A stretch of 64,000 bases of DNA from contig JAQWHI010000018.1 of the NCBI GenBank assembly GCA_029249445.1, positions 248,001 to 312,000 of the forward strand, read 5' to 3'. This stretch comes from Crocinitomicaceae bacterium (GTDB lineage: Bacteria > Bacteroidota > Bacteroidia > Flavobacteriales_D > Crocinitomicaceae). Below, one piece after another: positions 8,003 through 15,682 of the stretch (position 1 is its first letter; the number at the start of each line of letters is the position of its first letter). Position numbers and translations under genes: made by a program. Under the pieces are notes generated by a model. The model did no database searches, was not told where the DNA came from, and worked only from the letters and a program-made list of their open reading frames with translations.

Positions 8003-8305
8003 ATGGAGAAGATTAAAACCACTTTAGATCGTCCCTCTTTGAGTTCAGGATATATCCGTTCAAAACAGGATTTTAAGCGGGTAGAGCTGGAATATAAAAA
8101 ACTTAAACCTCCCTTGTACTCGAGGTTTTGGTTTTATGGAACAGTTGGAGTGTCGGTTATTGCTCTTTTGCTGTGTGCTGCGAAAATCACAAATTTCGAT
8201 ACAGAAAGTGACAGAAATGGAGAACGTAAAAATGACATTGCTGCAAAAATAAAGACAAGTAATCCATTGGCATTTGAAGTCAAAAACCAAAAGGAGGTAG
8301 AATAA
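8003..8305 (+). CDS. Small single-span membrane protein, candidate anti-sigma partner
   Basis: The product is 100 residues: about 45 basic cytoplasmic residues, one membrane segment (about residues 47-66, GTVGVSVIALLLCAAKI) and a short polar tail. It lies nine bases after the ECF sigma factor gene and is surely co-transcribed with it. No zinc-binding HxxxCxxC motif of the ZAS anti-sigma type is present, and I recognise no family. The position suggests a minimal membrane anti-sigma factor, which is inference. The following 238 bases hold no gene and a weak GC-rich imperfect hairpin near 8396-8445. Confidence 0.5.
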   Translation: MEKIKTTLDRPSLSSGYIRSKQDFKRVELEYKKLKPPLYSRFWFYGTVGVSVIALLLCAAKITNFDTESDRNGERKNDIAAKIKTSNPLAFEVKNQKEVE

Positions 8306-8543
8306 ACCAAAGCTGATCCGAACGATATCAAATCGCAATTTATAGCGAAAAATTAGATTTGATTTTGATTCCAGATCGTTAAATATTCAAACCTCAACCG
8401 GTCGCTTCAATGAGAAGTTTCGACGCTGTAAGCGGTTCGGTATGACTCAAAATGCATTGAATTTCATTGAAAAGTTGTTTTTATTAAAAATCATCTCTCT
8501 TTTTTGGTGTACCAATACAATATAAACCTAAATTCTTTACACG

Positions 8544-9487
8544 ATGAAGAAATCTATAATGCTATTACTTCTCATAGGAGTCTCAAATGCATTCGCGCAA
8601 CACACAAACTTTAACTCTCAAAAAAATTGGTCGCTCAACAAGAAAGAAATTTTTTTCGGGCTTGGTGCTACTCAGTTCTTAGGTGATCTTGGAGGTCAAG
8701 ATCAAGCGGGATCTGATTACAACCTTAGAGATATTGATTTACCAGCAACCTCTTTCGCAAGTATGGTTTGCTACCGTTATCGATTCAGACCTCATTGGGC
8801 AACATCTACAGTTTTGAATGTGGCCATGGTCAGCGGAGACGATAAAAACACAAAAGATATCATCCGAAATTCAAGAAATCTCCACTTTCGCTCAATGATT
8901 ATTGAGTTACAGCAGCGCCTCGAGTTTATCGTTTTTTCCAACGAAAAAGTTGGAAACAGACACAACATCAATTCGCATAGAAGAAAATCAAGAGGGCGCA
9001 ATGAACAACTTTATGTTTTTTCTGGTGCTGGAATAAGTTATTTCAACCCAAAAGCGAAGTATAACGGAAAGTGGGTCGCATTGCGACCATTGAGCACAGA
9101 GGGACAGGTTTTTGGGAAAGCAGAAGGTGAAGTTTTGGGTCTAACTGCTACGATACCCTTTGGTCTAGGACTACGAATGGGATTGGGATCGTTTTGGAGA
9201 TTGGGTATTGAAGCCTCATACATTAAAACATTCACAGATTACATTGATGATGTGCACGGAAAGTACTTCGATCCTGCAATTTTAGCAAGTGAAATTGGTC
9301 CTGAAGCGGGTATCTCTCAAATCCAAGCACTCAAAATACATCTTGGTTTGCTCCAGGACAGCAAAGAGGTGATATTGAGAATGATGCGTATTTTTACCTC
9401 AACTTGACCCTAGCGCGTAATTTGACCTATAAAAACTATGCTAAACAAAGAAAAAAGAGTGTAAAACGAGGGAAATATAGGTTTTAA
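8544..9487 (+). pseudogene. DUF6089-like outer-membrane barrel protein gene, interrupted by a one-base frameshift
   Basis: The original frame gives 287 residues to a stop at 9405-9407: a signal peptide (about residues 1-18, ending NAFAQ), then barrel strands such as EIFFGLGATQFLGDLGG. After GPEA (codon GCG 9306-9308) the frame loses barrel character. Reading +1 from TAT at 9311 instead gives YLSNPST, WFAPGQQRGD, and a final aromatic strand DAYFYLNLTLARNL with a basic tail, stopping at 9485-9487. Adding one G to the GGG at 9308-9310 restores a continuous 314-residue protein. This may be a sequencing error in a G run or a true recent loss. The family is an outer-membrane protein of unknown role, often near sigma factor genes. 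Confidence 0.75.
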
Positions 9488-9518
9488 ACCAATTGTTAAT
9501 ATTTTTTTGAAAGATATC

Positions 9519-9544
9519 AATGAGGTGGCTTCGGTCGCCTCATT
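9519..9544. terminator. Hairpin with a UUCG tetraloop, possible terminator
   Basis: Arms 9519-9529 and 9534-9544 form an 11-base stem (two G-U pairs) closed by C(TTCG)G, an unusually stable tetraloop. It follows the barrel gene stop at 9487 and precedes the pyrD -7 box. No long T run follows, so termination is likely but not certain. Confidence 0.5.
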
Positions 9545-9552
9545 GTCGTTTA

Positions 9553-9560
9553 TACCTTTG
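9553..9560 (+). promoter_or_regulatory. -7 box for pyrD
   Basis: TACCTTTG is a perfect TAnnTTTG match, 14 bases before the ATG at 9575. It overlaps the alternative GTG at 9560 and so argues for the ATG start. Confidence 0.55.
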
Positions 9561-9574
9561 TGAAAACGATTCAA

Positions 9575-10606
9575 ATGTTTAAACTTATTCGATCTGTACT
9601 ATTTCTTTTCGATCCTGAAAAGATTCATTACTTCACTGCGTGGCTGATTCGTGCCACACTCGCCATTCCTGGAATGAAAACGCTCTGGACGAAACGGTTC
9701 CGTTTGGAAGACTCAAGACTCAAAACGAAAGTATTTGGCATTGAGTTCGACAACCCTGTAGGTTTAGCGGCTGGATTTGATAAAAATGCCTCCATGTTCA
9801 ATGACTTGGCATATTGTGGTTTTGGTTTTATTGAGATTGGAACGGTAACTCCATTGGGTCAACCAGGAAATGAAAAGCCACGTTTGTTTCGCCTTAAAGA
9901 AGACGCAGGTATCATCAATCGAATGGGGTTTAACAACGATGGCGTAGATAACGCTTTGAAGAACCTCAGGATCAAAAAAACAAAATTAATTATTGGTGGG
10001 AATATTGGAAAAAACAAGAGCACACCAAATGAGGAAGCAACGCAGGATTATATTAAGTCGTTCAATGCACTTTTCGATGTTGTCGATTATTTTGTTGTTA
10101 ATGTTTCCTCTCCAAATACACCGAATTTAAGAGCATTACAAGAGAGGGAACCCTTGACTGAGCTCTTGAAGTCCTTGCAATTGGAAAATGCCAAGCAAGC
10201 AGAAAGAAAACCCATTCTCTTGAAAATTGCTCCAGACTTAACAGACGCTCAATTGAATGACATAATTGAGATCGTTCAAGAAGTGCGATTGGACGGTGTA
10301 ATTGCAACGAATACGACAATTTCTCGAGATGGACTAAAAACTTCGAACGATCGAATTGAATCTATCGGTGCAGGTGGACTTTCAGGAAAACCAGTAAAGG
10401 CACGTTCTACAGAAGTCATACGTTATTTGGCAACAAAGTCGAACAAAGCATTTCCAATTGTAGGTGTCGGCGGGATTCACTCCGCTGAAGATGCTTTGGA
10501 AAAAATGGATGCAGGTGCTGATCTTGTGCAATTGTATACTGGGTTTGTATATGAAGGACCTAAATTGGTGAAAGATATCAATAAAGCAATCCTTGCGAGA
10601 TATTAA
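9575..10606 (+). CDS. pyrD: Dihydroorotate dehydrogenase (quinone), class 2
   Basis: The product is 343 residues from ATG 9575. The N-terminal amphipathic helix region ([19 protein letters not shown]) marks the membrane-associated class 2 enzyme that oxidises dihydroorotate to orotate with quinone, step four of pyrimidine synthesis. Visible motifs are [12 protein letters not shown] for FMN and substrate binding, [11 protein letters not shown] carrying the catalytic serine and asparagine, and VGVGGI near the C-terminus. An in-frame GTG at 9560 would add five residues but falls within the -7 box. The HMG-CoA lyase gene begins 25 bases downstream. Two other pyrimidine-linked genes occur in the window (pyrG and a dihydroorotase-like gene), not clustered with it. 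Confidence 0.95.
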   Translation: MFKLIRSVLFLFDPEKIHYFTAWLIRATLAIPGMKTLWTKRFRLEDSRLKTKVFGIEFDNPVGLAAGFDKNASMFNDLAYCGFGFIEIGTVTPLGQPGNEKPRLFRLKEDAGIINRMGFNNDGVDNALKNLRIKKTKLIIGGNIGKNKSTPNEEATQDYIKSFNALFDVVDYFVVNVSSPNTPNLRALQEREPLTELLKSLQLENAKQAERKPILLKIAPDLTDAQLNDIIEIVQEVRLDGVIATNTTISRDGLKTSNDRIESIGAGGLSGKPVKARSTEVIRYLATKSNKAFPIVGVGGIHSAEDALEKMDAGADLVQLYTGFVYEGPKLVKDINKAILARY

Positions 10607-10631
10607 GGGTGTAATTATAAATACGATAGGT

Positions 10632-11483
10632 ATGGAAAAAATCAAACTAATTGAATGTCCTCGGGATGCGATGCAAGGTATTTCTGAGTTCATACCTACA
10701 GAAACAAAGATTGCATACATCAATACCTTATTGGAGTGTGGCTTTGATACCATTGACTTTGGTAGTTTCGTTTCACCTAAAGCAATTCCGCAAATGCGCG
10801 ATACAGCAGCCGTATTGGATGGTTTAAATCCATCAGAATCAAAATTGTTGGCCATTGTTGCGAATGAACGAGGGGCCCATGATGCCGTAGGTTTTGATCG
10901 AATCAATTGTTTGGGTTATCCTTTTTCAGTGTCCGAACAATTTCAAAAAAGAAATACCAATGCAACGATTGAAGCGTCATTTTCGCTCGTGGATGCAATT
11001 CAAAATTTGGTGCTAAAGAACAACAAAGAGTTGGTGCTTTATTTGTCAATGGGATTCGGAAATCCATACGGTGATGAGTGGTGTCCTGAGATTGTGGCTG
11101 AATGGTGCGAGAAACTTCATCGAAAATTAGGAGTATCGATAATGGCACTTTCGGACACCATTGGAGTCGCAAATCCAGATAGCGTGAATCAACTTTTTAG
11201 CCTACTGATTCCTGAGTTACCTCAAGTTGAATTTGGTGGCCACTTGCATGTATTTCCCGATGCTGCAGAAAAATTGATCGAGTCGGCGTATAATTCCGGC
11301 TGTAGACGGTTTGATGGTGCAATTAAAGGTTTTGGCGGATGTCCAATGGCAGCCGATGATCTAACTGGGAACATGCCTACTGAATCGATGATTTCTTGGT
11401 TTGAGAGTCAAGCATTGGAACATTCTGTGAACAAGGAGAAATTTGATGTTTCAATGGAGAAAGCACTAAATATCTTTCCGTAA
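10632..11483 (+). CDS. Hydroxymethylglutaryl-CoA lyase
   Basis: The product is 283 residues from ATG 10632 (MEKIKLIECPRDAMQG); the in-frame TTG at 10593 lies in the end of pyrD. The fold is an HMGL-like TIM barrel: ECPRDAMQG takes the place of the usual EVGPRDGLQ, FGSFVSPKAIPQM follows, GGHLH carries metal-binding histidines, and FGGCPMA near the C-terminus holds the catalytic cysteine. The enzyme splits HMG-CoA into acetyl-CoA and acetoacetate in leucine breakdown. The Gly-loop is somewhat altered, so a related lyase acting on another acyl-CoA is possible. No leucine-degradation neighbours are present. Confidence 0.85.
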   Translation: MEKIKLIECPRDAMQGISEFIPTETKIAYINTLLECGFDTIDFGSFVSPKAIPQMRDTAAVLDGLNPSESKLLAIVANERGAHDAVGFDRINCLGYPFSVSEQFQKRNTNATIEASFSLVDAIQNLVLKNNKELVLYLSMGFGNPYGDEWCPEIVAEWCEKLHRKLGVSIMALSDTIGVANPDSVNQLFSLLIPELPQVEFGGHLHVFPDAAEKLIESAYNSGCRRFDGAIKGFGGCPMAADDLTGNMPTESMISWFESQALEHSVNKEKFDVSMEKALNIFP

Positions 11484-11503
11484 CTTTCCGATGAATTTGA
11501 ATT

Positions 11504-12148
11504 ATGAGAACAATGAAATTTATTTTGCCCTTATTCCTTTCCTTCATGGTCTTGCTTTCGTGCGGTGAGGATGTGACCAATGATACGCCGGAGAAAAAGT
11601 CCAAAACTGTGACGGATCATGTTACAAATTTCAGTGGAAATTCATTTGAAGATGTATCAGATGTTGACTTGCTTCAGGAGCTTGATATTTGCGTATTGAA
11701 AGATTCATTGGGCGGAACAGCAGAATGTAGTCCCGAGAATTTTGAAATCTTACCATTCAAAAATGATACACCTACAAAAGATGCTTTTATCGTTGAAATA
11801 AAGGCAGGCATTCGTTTAAAAAATGAAGTGAAGCCACTTCCTCCTGTTCGACATATCGCTGTTTACGAGCGAATCAATGGAACACTTGCTCGTGTCAATG
11901 GTTTTCGTGGAAATTTTGTTGGATTTCAAGATGGGGAAGAGGCCAAAGATATCATTGTCGCACATTATCTCGTTGAGGAGGAAACCTTGTTTTTGTGCCT
12001 GTACGAGTGGAATGGAACACGGTTCATGTTCAAATCAATCGAAGGGCTTGATTACGGTGATGGAGTTATGACATTGAATGCTTCATCTCGAGAGGCTGTA
12101 ACTGAAGAGGTGTACTCCAATCTAATCAAGAGCAATTTGATATTTTAG
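11504..12148 (+). CDS. Uncharacterised lipoprotein
   Basis: This 214-residue protein has a lipoprotein signal peptide: hydrophobic residues 6-18, then LLSCGED with the lipidation cysteine near residue 20. The mature part is acidic at first and then mixed, with no motif I recognise. A near-consensus -7 box (TGAATTTG, 11492-11499) ends four bases before the ATG. It is convergent with the T9SS gene at 12215, and the 66 bases between contain no obvious terminator. It probably sits in the outer or inner membrane facing the periplasm. The function is unknown. Confidence 0.65.
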   Translation: MRTMKFILPLFLSFMVLLSCGEDVTNDTPEKKSKTVTDHVTNFSGNSFEDVSDVDLLQELDICVLKDSLGGTAECSPENFEILPFKNDTPTKDAFIVEIKAGIRLKNEVKPLPPVRHIAVYERINGTLARVNGFRGNFVGFQDGEEAKDIIVAHYLVEEETLFLCLYEWNGTRFMFKSIEGLDYGDGVMTLNASSREAVTEEVYSNLIKSNLIF

Positions 12149-12214
12149 CGAATGACTGAAAAGGCAGCCGCTCCCGCAATTTCACAATTCAGAGTTGAAT
12201 CTGACTTTAAGTGG

Positions 12215-13009
12215 CTATTGAACTACGATTCGCTCGAATTGAGAGTGGCCTTCATTGAAAATTCGAAGCATATAAACACCTTTACTTCTCGATGTCAAAT
12301 CAAGGGTTGAGTTCGTGATCTTTTCGATACAAACTCCAGATGAAGTGTACAGTTCAGCGCAATCAAACCTACCTTTAATATGAACAAAGTCTGTTGCTGG
12401 GTTAGGGGAGACAGAAACCCATGAAACTTCAGGTGATTGCAAACCAACGGGATCATTTGTAACTACTGAAATGGAATCGATGTACAACTGAAATCCATCA
12501 TTGGTTCTGTTGACAAATGCAATGTGTACCGAATCATTGTTGAGCCCGGCTTGACTTAGATTTACTTCCCGGTAATTCCATTCAAACAATTCATCATTGA
12601 CATAGAGTAGGGTATCTGTGAAGCTTGTAAGTGCATTATCTGTTTTTGATGCAAGTACCATATAACTATCAGGATAGGAGGGGTCTTGAGATTTTGCATC
12701 CCAATATAAAATATTCCCGTAGTCACTGAGACCGATTTTTGGAGTAATTAGCCAACGGTCAGCCTGGCCAACTGGACTAAAAAAAGATGTGGAGCCAACG
12801 ATGGTATCTGACGTATTTGTTGGGTCAACCAATTCAATCCAAGCTGCTGTGTAGTTGCTGACTGCAGGAGCAGGAGTGAGGCCATCATTATCGATAACAG
12901 TAAAGTCGGTTGGAAGTCCATTTTGGAAATCTTCCGAATAGACAGTTGTCTGCCCAATAGAACAGAACGAAAAGAACGACAGTGTAAAGATGTAAATTGT
13001 TTTAGTCAT
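12215..13009 (-). CDS. T9SS type A secreted protein with choice-of-anchor/cleaved-adhesin domain
   Basis: This 264-residue protein has a signal peptide (residues 1-19, ending CSIGQ). A jelly-roll-like domain follows (about 22-175) that begins YSEDFQNGLP and contains AWIELVDPTN and RWLITPKI, typical of choice-of-anchor J / cleaved adhesin domains that bind carbohydrate or surfaces. The final 75 residues are a type A sorting domain: VSVSPNPATDFVHI, then KGVYMLRI, ending ERIVVQ. It is exported by Sec, then carried across the outer membrane by the type IX system and anchored or released. Its promoter (-7 at 13014-13021) overlaps the 3' end of the upstream gene. Confidence 0.85.
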   Translation of the reverse strand: MTKTIYIFTLSFFSFCSIGQTTVYSEDFQNGLPTDFTVIDNDGLTPAPAVSNYTAAWIELVDPTNTSDTIVGSTSFFSPVGQADRWLITPKIGLSDYGNILYWDAKSQDPSYPDSYMVLASKTDNALTSFTDTLLYVNDELFEWNYREVNLSQAGLNNDSVHIAFVNRTNDGFQLYIDSISVVTNDPVGLQSPEVSWVSVSPNPATDFVHIKGRFDCAELYTSSGVCIEKITNSTLDLTSRSKGVYMLRIFNEGHSQFERIVVQ

Positions 13010-13013
13010 GCCA

Positions 13014-13021
13014 CAAAATTA
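13014..13021 (-). promoter_or_regulatory. -7 box of the T9SS gene, four bases before ATG
   Basis: The minus strand reads TAATTTTG, a perfect -7 consensus, four bases from the ATG at 13009. TTG (-33) lies 16 bases upstream, at 13038-13040 on the plus strand, inside the end of the DUF4268 gene. A leaderless transcript is predicted. Confidence 0.65.
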
Positions 13022-13032
13022 GTGTTTTATAC

Positions 13033-13497
13033 TTATTCAACGAGGTTAATTAGAATATCTTTGAACTCTTGATAAAAGACATCAAAATGAATCAATTTGC
13101 TCTCTAGAAAAGTCTCAATAGCAGCATGGTCTTTTTTGTTGTAGAAATTCAATGTTGGTGCTTCCCAAACAATTCTTGAAACGGTTCTTCCATTGAATTG
13201 ATGGTCGCTCTCGTTCCATCCTGTAGCTTTGCCGATTTCAGTTTCCATAACGACTTTTAACTCTGTCATTTGCTCCCAAATGATCGATCTAATTCCATCA
13301 TCTTTCGGCTGAATATCAAAACAAAAGCGAACGCCTTTCGAATCTGCCTCGAGCCGAATGTATACATCCTTTACGTCGGAAGGATAGTTGATCCAATTGA
13401 TTCCCCGACCATTTGACGATTTGTGATTGCGCATTTTTTTTCGAAAGCGATCCCAAAATTCTGTATTTAATTGCTTCTGTTCTTCTCTAGAAAACAT
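13033..13497 (-). CDS. DUF4268 domain protein
   Basis: The product is 154 residues from ATG 13497 (MFSREEQKQLNTEFWDRF). The whole length matches the DUF4268 pattern: an N-terminal helix EEQKQLNTEFW, RGINWINYP, RFCFDIQPKDDGI in the middle and RIVWEAP further on. DUF4268 also occurs as the C-terminal half of larger restriction-like proteins, but stand-alone forms like this are common in flavobacteria and have no known activity. The in-frame extension to 13590 is rejected because a perfect -7 box ends five bases before ATG 13497. The gene is divergent from the rhodanese gene and shares a palindromic site with it. Confidence 0.75.
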   Translation of the reverse strand: MFSREEQKQLNTEFWDRFRKKMRNHKSSNGRGINWINYPSDVKDVYIRLEADSKGVRFCFDIQPKDDGIRSIIWEQMTELKVVMETEIGKATGWNESDHQFNGRTVSRIVWEAPTLNFYNKKDHAAIETFLESKLIHFDVFYQEFKDILINLVE

Positions 13498-13502
13498 AAT
13501 CG

Positions 13503-13510
13503 CAAAGGTA
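13503..13510 (-). promoter_or_regulatory. -7 box of DUF4268 gene, five bases before ATG
   Basis: The minus strand reads TACCTTTG, five bases from the ATG at 13497. A TTG 15 bases further upstream could be the -33 element and lies within the palindrome at 13521-13536. Confidence 0.65.
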
Positions 13511-13520
13511 ATTGAATCTT

Positions 13521-13536
13521 TGTAACAAGTGTTACA
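13521..13536. promoter_or_regulatory. 16-base palindrome resembling a CRP/FNR-family operator
   Basis: TGTAACA-AG-TGTTACA is a perfect 7+2+7 inverted repeat between the divergent DUF4268 and rhodanese genes. Relative to the best -7 box of the rhodanese gene (13558-13565) its centre falls near -40, the place of a class II activator site. On the other strand it overlaps the DUF4268 -33 region. Confidence 0.55.
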
Positions 13537-13557
13537 TATGGAATGCACCAGTTCATC

Positions 13558-13565
13558 TATATTTA
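13558..13565 (+). promoter_or_regulatory. Candidate -7 box for rhodanese gene
   Basis: TATATTTA matches seven of eight -7 positions and lies 16 bases before the ATG at 13582. There is no -33 TTG at the right distance, which is consistent with activator dependence through 13521-13536. Confidence 0.4.
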
Positions 13566-13581
13566 CAAGTTTGGTAAATAC

Positions 13582-13956
13582 ATGAGGCAACTTATAGCTT
13601 TTGGATTAATACTTGGTTTGATGGCCTGCTCAACAGAGGCGCAAGAAAGTAGCACTCAATCAACTTACAGGATAATAACAGTTGATGAATTCAAAGAGAA
13701 AATGAACACTGAAAACGTTCAAATTATCGACGTTCGTACTTCACAAGAGTTTTTGCGAGGAACAATTTATGGAGCTATGCATATTGACGTATTGAATTCA
13801 AACTTTGAAAAAAAAATAAAAGAACTTGACCCAACTCGTCCGACCCTCGTTTTTTGTGCCAAAGGTTCACGAAGTGCAAAAGCAAGTGCAATAATGAAAG
13901 GTCTGTCGTTTGTTGAAATTTATGATTTATCTGGTGGATTTGCTGGATTTCGTTAA
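13582..13956 (+). CDS. Rhodanese-like domain lipoprotein
   Basis: The product is 124 residues from ATG 13582; the in-frame ATG at 13543 is excluded because the promoter would lie inside it. The lipoprotein signal is residues 1-15 (GLMACSTEA). A single rhodanese domain follows: VQIIDVRTSQEF, AMHIDVLN, and the active-site loop LVFCAKGSRS with C92 as the predicted sulfur-carrying cysteine. Rhodaneses move sulfane sulfur between thiosulfate or persulfides and thiophilic acceptors. This one should face the periplasm. The upstream palindrome suggests control by a CRP/FNR-family regulator. A strong terminator follows at 14008-14043. Confidence 0.85.
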   Translation: MRQLIAFGLILGLMACSTEAQESSTQSTYRIITVDEFKEKMNTENVQIIDVRTSQEFLRGTIYGAMHIDVLNSNFEKKIKELDPTRPTLVFCAKGSRSAKASAIMKGLSFVEIYDLSGGFAGFR

Positions 13957-14007
13957 TCGCTTGAAGCTATCTACTATTCCCTAATCTACCATTTATTATT
14001 TATGCTC

Positions 14008-14043
14008 AAATTCGTCTTGGTCCTGACCAAGACGAATTTTTTT
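14008..14043 (+). terminator. Strong intrinsic terminator
   Basis: Arms 14008-14022 and 14025-14039 are exact complements (15 bases), followed by T residues to 14043. It terminates the rhodanese transcript. Confidence 0.9.
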
Positions 14044-14127
14044 GTCTTATAAATCGGAGTTGTAGTACTTGGTCTTTAATACAGCATTGAGAGGAATTAT
14101 TTTTCTGTTATTAAAGTTCTTTATGCT

Positions 14128-14135
14128 TATTTTTG
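14128..14135 (+). promoter_or_regulatory. Candidate -7 box for the hydrolase gene
   Basis: TATTTTTG is a perfect consensus match about 64 bases before the ATG at 14200. Confidence 0.4.
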
Positions 14136-14199
14136 CCACTCAATATCACACAGTTGATTTTGAATTGCGTCTGTTGTTCAGATCAAATTTTATATATCA

Positions 14200-15216
14200 A
14201 TGGATTCGTTAACTCAAATAGTATTAGGTGCGGCAGTAGGAGAGGCCGTACTTGGTCGAAAAGTTGGAACTCGAGCAATGCTTTGGGGTGCTATAGCTGG
14301 AACCATTCCGGATTTGGATGTCTTTCTAAGAAGTTTTGTAGATCCAATTACGGCAACAGAAATGCACAGAGGCTTTTCTCATTCCATTGTTTTTGCCGTT
14401 CTGATGGCTCCAGTTTTGGGTTGGATTGCCGAGAAAATACATAAAAAAAGAAAAGTTGGAAGGATACCGTGGTCCTGGTTGTTTTTCTGGGCTTTGGTCA
14501 CACACCCGATGCTTGACAACCATACGACATGGGGGACACAATTTTTTTGGCCGTTTGACTACCGGGTTGCTTACCAAAACATTTTTGTTGTAGATCCGCT
14601 CTATACATTGCCATTTTTGGCCTTTACAATGGCAGCGATGTTCCATAAGCGCAACAATCCCAGACGTCAAAAGCTAAACACGATTGGTCTGATTGTAAGT
14701 AGCACATATATGGTACTGACCATTGCCTTGAAGGGTATTTCTTTTGTTAAATTTGAAAATAGCCTTGAAAAAAACAAAATTGAGTATCTTGAGATGGATA
14801 CACGTCCAACACCTCTCAATACTGTACTTTGGAATGCTCAAATTCAGACAGAGGGAGGTATTCGATTGGCCTATTATTCATTTCTGGATTCAAAGGAGAT
14901 TTCTTTTTCGAATGAAATTCCTAAAAACGGCAAGTTGTTGGAGCCATACATGGATCAAGCGGAGGTGAAACAAATCGTGAAAATTTCCGCAGGATGGTAT
15001 TTTGTTCAGCAGGAGGAAGATTTCTTGTATTTCTATGATACCCGCTTTGGGCAATTTGGTTTTGACCCTGATCGTTCTCCTTTTATGTGGAAATACAAGT
15101 TAACTCCGGCAGGAAATAACAAGGTTACTGTAGAACGTGTGCCGCCGGATTTAAGTGAAATTGGGGGTGTAGGTACAGCTTTTTCGGACCTGTGGAATCG
15201 AATAAGAGGGAATTGA
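14200..15216 (+). CDS. YdjM-type membrane metal-dependent hydrolase
   Basis: The product is 338 residues. The start MDSLTQIVLGAAVGEAVLG, then GTIPDLDV with a metal-binding Asp pair, HRGFSHS and HPMLDNHT, are the hallmarks of the YdjM/LexA-binding, inner-membrane-associated hydrolase family related to phospholipase C-type metal sites. About four membrane segments lie in the first 180 residues (near 55-75, 92-105, 130-150 and 165-185). The rest is a soluble domain of unknown role. The biochemical substrate is not established for the family. It is convergent with the small membrane protein gene at 15236-15625. Confidence 0.8.
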   Translation: MDSLTQIVLGAAVGEAVLGRKVGTRAMLWGAIAGTIPDLDVFLRSFVDPITATEMHRGFSHSIVFAVLMAPVLGWIAEKIHKKRKVGRIPWSWLFFWALVTHPMLDNHTTWGTQFFWPFDYRVAYQNIFVVDPLYTLPFLAFTMAAMFHKRNNPRRQKLNTIGLIVSSTYMVLTIALKGISFVKFENSLEKNKIEYLEMDTRPTPLNTVLWNAQIQTEGGIRLAYYSFLDSKEISFSNEIPKNGKLLEPYMDQAEVKQIVKISAGWYFVQQEEDFLYFYDTRFGQFGFDPDRSPFMWKYKLTPAGNNKVTVERVPPDLSEIGGVGTAFSDLWNRIRGN

Positions 15217-15235
15217 GATGGCTCCAGAAGAGGAT

Positions 15236-15625
15236 TTAGTCATTTGATTTTTGACGCAAATTCCTTATTGTGAACTGTGCTGTAAGCGAAGCGAGTAAGA
15301 TGGTAATTGCCAGATTACACAGCAATCCAAGACCAATATTTAAATCTTGGCGCGTTTCGGTTTGTGTGTAAATAGAAACTGAGACAATAATAAAAATTGA
15401 GAAAAATACATTTGAAAGCGACAGTAAGCCTACGAGAAAGGACATGTATTTGGAAACGGTGAAAAACACAAATACGACATTTACAAACGCGACAAATGCG
15501 GAAATAATGGCAAGTGGAAATTCTCGTCCAAATAAAGATTCATTCCCATTTGATGTGTAGGGGAGAAATAATGTTGAGAACATAAACGCCAACAACAGCG
15601 CAAAAAAGACCTTCATTTTTTTCAT
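15236..15625 (-). CDS. Small four-helix membrane protein, uncharacterised
   Basis: The product is 129 residues from ATG 15625 (MKKMKVFFALLLAF). Four hydrophobic stretches are visible, near residues 4-22, 38-58, 62-85 and 98-118, with short loops and a basic C-terminal tail (RNLRQKSND). I recognise no family. It lies convergent with the hydrolase gene and shares its far upstream flank with a 14-base repeat (15683-15696). It may be monocistronic. An upstream extension to 15661 is possible but would add polar residues ahead of the signal-like helix. Confidence 0.5.
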   Translation of the reverse strand: MKKMKVFFALLLAFMFSTLFLPYTSNGNESLFGREFPLAIISAFVAFVNVVFVFFTVSKYMSFLVGLLSLSNVFFSIFIIVSVSIYTQTETRQDLNIGLGLLCNLAITILLASLTAQFTIRNLRQKSND

Positions 15626-15682
15626 ATAATTAAGTATAGTGAATTTTTTGAGAATTAACAATGAAGCAAATGCGCTCTATTA

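Noticed and set aside
13543-13581. Upstream extension of the rhodanese gene from an earlier ATG
   Set aside because: The best -7 box lies within this stretch and the signal peptide begins properly at 13582.
14133-14444. Plus-strand ORF overlapping the start of the YdjM-type gene
   Set aside because: It is in another frame of a well-supported gene and rich in Cys, Ser and Arg as expected for a shadow.
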